From the NCBI RefSeq assembly GCF_001758785.1, contig NZ_LROM01000071.1, forward strand, positions 1-64,000: a stretch of 64,000 nt of DNA. The letters run 5' to 3'. The position numbers and the translations under genes were made by a program. This DNA is from Duganella phyllosphaerae. GTDB lineage: Bacteria; Pseudomonadota; Gammaproteobacteria; Burkholderiales; Burkholderiaceae_D. Positions 59,424 through 64,000 of the stretch are shown one piece after another. The notes under the pieces are model-generated. The model saw nothing but the letters and a program-made list of their open reading frames with translations, had not been told where the DNA came from and did not search any database. Within the stretch, counting starts at the first letter, position 1, and each line of letters starts with the position of its first letter.

Positions 59424-62400
59424 TTATGCCGGTGCGTGTTCAACGGTGCCTGCCGCCTTGTGCTCCCCGGCCAGGAACATATACATCGCCGGCACCACGA
59501 ACAAGGTAAACAAGGTGCCGATCGACAGGCCGGTAAAGATCACCAGTCCCATCGCATGGCGCCCCGCCGCGCCGGCGCCGGAGGCGATCACCAAAGGCAC
59601 CACGCCGAACACCATGGCCGCGGTGGTCATCAAAATAGGCCGCAACCTGGTGGCGGCGGCTTCCTCGATCGCCTCGCGCTTGGTCTTGCCGGCCTCGCGC
59701 AGGTGGTTAGCCACCTCCACGATCAGGATGCCGTGCTTGGAGATCAGTCCCATCAAGGTCACCAGCCCCACCTGGGTATAGATGTTGATCGAGGCGAAGC
59801 CGAGGAAGATGAACATCATCGCGCCGAACAGCGCCATCGGCACCGAGAACAATATCACGATCGGGTCGCGGAAGCTTTCGAACTGTGCGGCCAACGCCAG
59901 GAACACGATGATCACGGCAAAGCCCATGGTCAGACCGAAGCCGCCCGACTCGTTCATGAACTGGCGCGACGAACCGGCATAGTCGATGGTGTAGCCAGAC
60001 GGCGCCACCTCGGCCACGGCATTGCGCAGGTACTCGAGGATCTCGCCCTGCGAGGCGCCGGACACGCCGGAAATGGTCGCGGAGTTCAGCTGCTGGAAGC
60101 GCGTGACAGATTCCGGCTGCACGCTGTAAGAGATGCTGGCCACGGTGCTGGCCGGGATCATCGCGCCCGATGGCGTCTTGATGTGGAAGTTGAGCACATC
60201 GGAAGGATTCAGGCGGTCCACCTGGCGCACCTGCGGAATCACCTTGTACGAGCGCCCGGCAATCGAAAAGTAGTTGACGTAGCCGCCGCCCAGCGCCGCC
60301 GCCATGGCGTTGCCGAAGTCCTGTTGCGTGAGGCCCAGCGTGGCCAGCTTGTCGCGGTCCACGTCCACCTTGGCCTGCGGCGAATCGATTTTCAGATCGA
60401 CGTCGGCAAAATAGAATTTGCCTTCCTTGGTGGCCTTGTCGAGCACCGCCTGCGCCACCGTGTTGAGGTTCTCGAACGGCTCCGTGGTGGTGATCACGAA
60501 CTGCACCGGCAGGCCCGAGCTGCCCGGCAGCGCCGGGAACTGGAACGCCGCCACCCGGCCGCCTGCGACGTTGCCCCAGCGCTGTTGCAGCTCCTGCTGG
60601 ATCTCCTGCGCCGAGCGACTGCGCTTGTCCCACGGCTTGAACAGCACGCCGCCGATGCCGGCATTGGTGGTGGGCACACCGGTAATCTGGAACATCTGGT
60701 CGTACTCGGGCAGCGATTTGGAGATCTCGAAAATCTCTTTCGCATACGCCTGCATCTGGTCCGACGTGGCGGTGGGCGCCCCCACCACCTGCGCCAGCAC
60801 GATGCCCTGGTCTTCCTCGGGCGCCAGTTCGGACTGCGACATGGCGAACATCACGCCCAGCAGGCCGGTGAGAATTACGCCCAGCACGATCAGCACCGCC
60901 CAGGTTTCCAGCAGGCGATGCAGCACGCGCAGGTAGCCGTCGTGTACCCTGGCGAAGGTGCGGTCGATGAACTTGACGAACTTGCCCTCGTCCTGGTGCT
61001 CGTTGAAGAACTTGGCGCACATCATGGGCGAGAGCGTGAGCGCGACGATGCCCGACACCGCCACCGCGCCGGCCAGGGTGAAGGCGAACTCGGTAAACAG
61101 CGCCCCGGTCAAGCCGCCCTGGAAGCCGATCGGCACGTACACCGCAATGAGCACCACGGTCATGGCCAGGATCGGGCTGCCGAGTTCGCGCGCGGCCTGG
61201 ATCGCAGCGTCGTACGGCTTCATGCCCTCCTTCATGTGGCGGTCGACGTTTTCCACCACGATGATGGCGTCATCGACCACCAGTCCGATCGCCAGCACGA
61301 TCGCCAGCAGCGTGAGCAGGTTGATCGAATAGCCGAACATCAGCATCACGAAGAAGGTGCCGATCAGGGACAGCGGCATGGCGATCACCGGCACGATCAC
61401 CGCGCGCAGGCTGCCCAGGAACAGGTAAATCACCACCGTGACGATGATCAGCGCTTCGACCAGCGTATGGACCACCTCGACGATGGACGTGTTGATGAAC
61501 TCGGTGGAGTCGTAGACGATTTCACCGGTAAGCCCGGCCGGCAGCTGCTCGCGGACGGACGGGAATACCTTGCGCACCCGCTCGGCCACGTCGAGGATGT
61601 TGGCGTCGGGCGCCACCTTGATGCCGACAAAGACCGAGCGCACGCCGCTGAAGGCGACATTGAAATCGTAGTTCTCGGACCCCAGCGTGACGTTGGCGAT
61701 GTCTTCCAGGCGCACGATGGCGCCGCCGCTCTGGCGCACGGCCAGCGCCTTGAATTCCTCCACCGTGTGCAGGTCGGTGCCAGCGGTGAGCGGCACCGTC
61801 ACCATCTGGCCCTTGGACGCGCCCAGCCCGGCCAGGTAGTTATTGGCCGCCAGCGCGGCACTGACCTCGGCGGCGGTGACGCCGTGGGCTGCCATCTTGT
61901 CGGCGTCGAGCCAGGCGCGCAGGGCGAACTGGCGCGCGCCCAGCAGCTCTGCGGTTTGCACGCCGTCGATCGAATCGAGCTTGGGTTTGACTACCCGCGC
62001 CAGGTAGTCGGTGACGTTATTGGTGGGCAGCGTGTCGCTGTAAAAGCCCATGTACATGGCGTCGGTGGTCTGCCCCATCTGCACGCTCATCACCGGCTGC
62101 TGCGCCTGCGCGGGCAGCTGGTTGCGCACCGAGTTGACCTGCGTGGTGATCTCGGTCAGCGCCCTGTTCGAGTCGTAGTTCAGCTGCAGCGTGGCCGTGA
62201 TGGTCGAGACGCCGCTGTTGGACGACGACGACAGGTAGTCGATCCCCTGCGCCTGGGCGATGGCCGCTTCCAGCGGCTGGGTGATGAAGCCGGCGACCGT
62301 GGCCGCGTCCGCCCCGTAGTAGGTGGTGGAGATGGTGACCACCGCGTTCTGGGTTTTCGGATACTGGTTGACCGGGAGGCTGAACAACGAGCGCAGGCCC

Positions 62401-62471
62401 AGCACCACGATCAGCAGGCTGACCACGGTGGCCAGCACCGGCCGTTTGATGAAGATGTCGGTAAAGTTCAT
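59424..62471 (-). CDS. RND-family multidrug efflux transporter, inner membrane subunit
   Basis: The 1015-aa protein is an HAE1-type RND pump (AcrB/MexB/MdtB-like). It has the N-terminal helix MNFTDIFIKRPVLATVVSLL, the proton-relay Asp pair in LVVDDAIIVVENVDRHM and twelve membrane helices around two periplasmic domains. GAFVTEF-type helix motifs agree. It exports drugs or small toxic compounds with proton influx. It starts 13 bp after the MFP stop. Confidence 0.93.
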   Translation of the reverse strand: MNFTDIFIKRPVLATVVSLLIVVLGLRSLFSLPVNQYPKTQNAVVTISTTYYGADAATVAGFITQPLEAAIAQAQGIDYLSSSSNSGVSTITATLQLNYDSNRALTEITTQVNSVRNQLPAQAQQPVMSVQMGQTTDAMYMGFYSDTLPTNNVTDYLARVVKPKLDSIDGVQTAELLGARQFALRAWLDADKMAAHGVTAAEVSAALAANNYLAGLGASKGQMVTVPLTAGTDLHTVEEFKALAVRQSGGAIVRLEDIANVTLGSENYDFNVAFSGVRSVFVGIKVAPDANILDVAERVRKVFPSVREQLPAGLTGEIVYDSTEFINTSIVEVVHTLVEALIIVTVVIYLFLGSLRAVIVPVIAMPLSLIGTFFVMLMFGYSINLLTLLAIVLAIGLVVDDAIIVVENVDRHMKEGMKPYDAAIQAARELGSPILAMTVVLIAVYVPIGFQGGLTGALFTEFAFTLAGAVAVSGIVALTLSPMMCAKFFNEHQDEGKFVKFIDRTFARVHDGYLRVLHRLLETWAVLIVLGVILTGLLGVMFAMSQSELAPEEDQGIVLAQVVGAPTATSDQMQAYAKEIFEISKSLPEYDQMFQITGVPTTNAGIGGVLFKPWDKRSRSAQEIQQELQQRWGNVAGGRVAAFQFPALPGSSGLPVQFVITTTEPFENLNTVAQAVLDKATKEGKFYFADVDLKIDSPQAKVDVDRDKLATLGLTQQDFGNAMAAALGGGYVNYFSIAGRSYKVIPQVRQVDRLNPSDVLNFHIKTPSGAMIPASTVASISYSVQPESVTRFQQLNSATISGVSGASQGEILEYLRNAVAEVAPSGYTIDYAGSSRQFMNESGGFGLTMGFAVIIVFLALAAQFESFRDPIVILFSVPMALFGAMMFIFLGFASINIYTQVGLVTLMGLISKHGILIVEVANHLREAGKTKREAIEEAAATRLRPILMTTAAMVFGVVPLVIASGAGAAGRHAMGLVIFTGLSIGTLFTLFVVPAMYMFLAGEHKAAGTVEHAPA

Positions 62472-62484
62472 GGCGCGCGCGTCC

Positions 62485-63636
62485 TCACTGTTCCTGCGGC
62501 GTGGGGTTCGGGCTATTGGCCGGCTGCACGCGGTTGTTGATCACCGCCGGGGTGCCGTTCTTCAGTTTCAGCTGGCCGCTGGTGACCACGGTCTGGCCTT
62601 CCTTCACGCCCGTCAATACCGCCACCTGGTCGCCGCGCGTGGGACCGGTGGTCACGAACACCTGCTGGGCGATCAGCTGCGCATTGCCCTTGTCATCCCT
62701 GGGTGCGTCCTTGCCCGGGTCTTTAACAACCGCAGGCGCGAGCACGAACACCGTGGAGCCGTAAGGGTTGTAGGTAATTGCCGTCTGCGGCAGGGTCAGA
62801 TATTTTTTCAGCGCGCCCTGCTCCAGGCTGACGTTGGCGAACATGCCCGGCAACAGCTGGCGTTTCTGGTTCGGCACCGTGGCCTGCACCTGCACGTTGC
62901 GCGTGGCTGCATCCACCTTCGGGCTGATGGCGGTCACCTTGGCGTCAAACGACACGCCCGGATAACCGTCGCTGGTGAGCTTGAGCTTCTGGCCCACCGA
63001 CAGTTCGGCCACCTGCTTTTGCGGGACGTAGAAATCGACATAAACCGTATCGATGGTTTGCAGCGTGACCAGCGTGTCGCCGGGATTGAGGTACTGGCCT
63101 GGATTGACGGCGGTGATGCCGAGCTTGCCGGCAAACGGCGCGCGGATGGTTTTCTTGTTGACCAGCGCCTGCTGCTGGGCAGCCAGAGCCTGCCGGCTTT
63201 TCAGCTCGGCCTCGTCGTTGTCCACCTGCGCCTGGCTGATGGCCTGCGCCGCCAGCTGCAGCTTGTCGCGCTTGAGCGTGGTGGCGGCCAGGTCGGCCGC
63301 CGCCTGCAGCGAGCGCAGCTGCGCCAAGTCCGATTCGGCGTTGAGTTCGAACAGCACCTGGCCGGCCTTCACCTCGTCGCCGGACTTGAAGTTGACCTTG
63401 CGTACCAGGCCGGCGATCTCGGTGGTGACATCCACGCCGCGCACCGGCGCCAGCGTGCCCACCGCGCTGATCTGTGGCTGCCATTCTGACGCCGTGACCT
63501 TGATCGCGGTGACCGTTTGCGCACCGGGCTTGGGCGCGCTGGCGATCAGTTTTTGTATCTGCAGATATTTACCGAACGCCAGCGCGGCGACCAGCAAGAT
63601 CACGCAGCCAACCATGATGAGCATACGCTTGGTCAT
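62485..63636 (-). CDS. RND efflux membrane fusion protein
   Basis: The 383-aa protein has a membrane anchor or signal (about residues 7-24) and a lipoyl half-motif, ISAVGTLAPVRGVDVTTEIAGLVRKVNFKSGDEV. A helical hairpin (about 105-155), the second lipoyl half (IRAPFAGKLGITAVNPGQYL) and beta-barrel domains follow. AGGAG precedes the ATG. It bridges the RND pump and the outer membrane factor. Confidence 0.92.
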   Translation of the reverse strand: MTKRMLIMVGCVILLVAALAFGKYLQIQKLIASAPKPGAQTVTAIKVTASEWQPQISAVGTLAPVRGVDVTTEIAGLVRKVNFKSGDEVKAGQVLFELNAESDLAQLRSLQAAADLAATTLKRDKLQLAAQAISQAQVDNDEAELKSRQALAAQQQALVNKKTIRAPFAGKLGITAVNPGQYLNPGDTLVTLQTIDTVYVDFYVPQKQVAELSVGQKLKLTSDGYPGVSFDAKVTAISPKVDAATRNVQVQATVPNQKRQLLPGMFANVSLEQGALKKYLTLPQTAITYNPYGSTVFVLAPAVVKDPGKDAPRDDKGNAQLIAQQVFVTTGPTRGDQVAVLTGVKEGQTVVTSGQLKLKNGTPAVINNRVQPANSPNPTPQEQ

Positions 63637-63663
63637 GAAACTCTCTCCTGCAATAGAGGTGTA

Positions 63664-64000
63664 CTAGGGATTCCGACTGATGGACTGCATGGTGGAGACA
63701 GGCGTGGCGGCCGGCACGCCATCGGCGCGGTTCCACCAGCCGCCGCCCAGCGCCTGGAACAGCGCCGCCGTATCGGCATAGCGGGCCGCCTGCGCCTGCA
63801 CCAGGCTGATATGCGCCTGCTGGAACACGCGCTGGGCGTCGAGCAGCGACAGGTAGCTGATGGCGCCGAGCTTGTACTGCTCTTCGGACAGCGCCAGGGT
63901 TTCCGCCGCCAGCGCCTCGGACTCGGCTTGCGCGGTGAGCGCGGCGGCATCCGATTCAAGCGCGCGCAGGGTATCGGCCACGTTCTGGAACGCCGTGAGC
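63664..64000 (-). CDS. RND efflux outer membrane factor, C-terminal part (runs off the right edge)
   Basis: The visible 111 residues (TAFQNVADTLRALESDAAALTAQ, LSEEQYKLGAISYLSLLDAQRVFQQAHISLVQAQAARYADTAALFQALGGGWW) are the C-terminal helical repeat of TolC/NodT-type outer membrane factors. The gene begins outside the window, so the operon order is OMF-MFP-RND rather than the commoner MFP-RND-OMF. Confidence 0.9.
   Translation of the reverse strand, partial: LTAFQNVADTLRALESDAAALTAQAESEALAAETLALSEEQYKLGAISYLSLLDAQRVFQQAHISLVQAQAARYADTAALFQALGGGWWNRADGVPAATPVSTMQSISRNP

Noticed and set aside
59160..62540. 1126-codon plus-strand open frame
   Set aside because: It is the antisense shadow of the RND transporter and the 5' end of the diguanylate cyclase; its composition (His, Gly, Arg) is that of a high-GC reverse strand.

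Overview
The window reads as chromosomal DNA of a high-GC betaproteobacterium. Gene content and style (many glycoside hydrolases, TIGR01782-type TonB receptors, short GC hairpins between genes, 4-base ATGA overlaps) suggest Oxalobacteraceae such as Duganella, Massilia or Janthinobacterium. This placement is inferred without a database search. I see no rRNA, tRNA, CRISPR array, insertion sequence or prophage. About 52 protein genes are supported, two of them cut by the window ends.

Region 1 (1-21.5 kb, all minus strand) starts with the N-terminus of a penicillin-acylase-family enzyme. It then holds a large plant-arabinan and L-arabinose locus. In transcription order this comprises a TonB receptor, a GPH sugar symporter, an intracellular-type GH43 and an aldose 1-epimerase. 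After a second promoter come a pentonate dehydratase, a FAH-family dehydratase, a semialdehyde dehydrogenase, a pentose 1-dehydrogenase, GH97, GH51, GH43, GH127, another GH43 and a GbpR-like LysR regulator. Oligosaccharides would be imported, trimmed to L-arabinose, oxidised to the lactone and acid, dehydrated twice and finished as 2-oxoglutarate. A shared 18-bp inverted-repeat site lies upstream of the receptor, the dehydratase and the regulator. At the first two it has identical spacing to a candidate promoter.

Region 2 (21.5-35.4 kb) has AMP nucleosidase and a divergent 1349-aa Pls/PosA-like single-module NRPS, translationally coupled to a phosphopantetheinyl transferase. A class A beta-lactamase, an FAD monooxygenase, a small membrane protein, a DUF885 protein, a DadA-like dehydrogenase and a TPR/Pro-Gly-Tyr-rich membrane protein follow.

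Region 3 (35.4-47.2 kb) holds a LysR regulator, an orphan NarL-type response regulator, nitronate monooxygenase and a HipBA toxin-antitoxin module. It continues with a small exported protein, DoxX and GFA proteins, and a three-gene CHASE2 / SH3-like / M48 protease operon. A VOC-family protein and an M13 metalloprotease end the region.

Region 4 (47.2-64 kb) has a hypothetical protein, a DUF1275 membrane protein, and an XapX / amidohydrolase / DoxX operon. A LuxR-type regulator with a degenerate receiver and a His/Cys-rich small membrane protein beside a second TonB receptor come next. Two hydrolases and a hexapeptide acyltransferase follow. The window ends with a tripartite RND efflux operon (OMF-MFP-RND) that appears to include a diguanylate cyclase gene.
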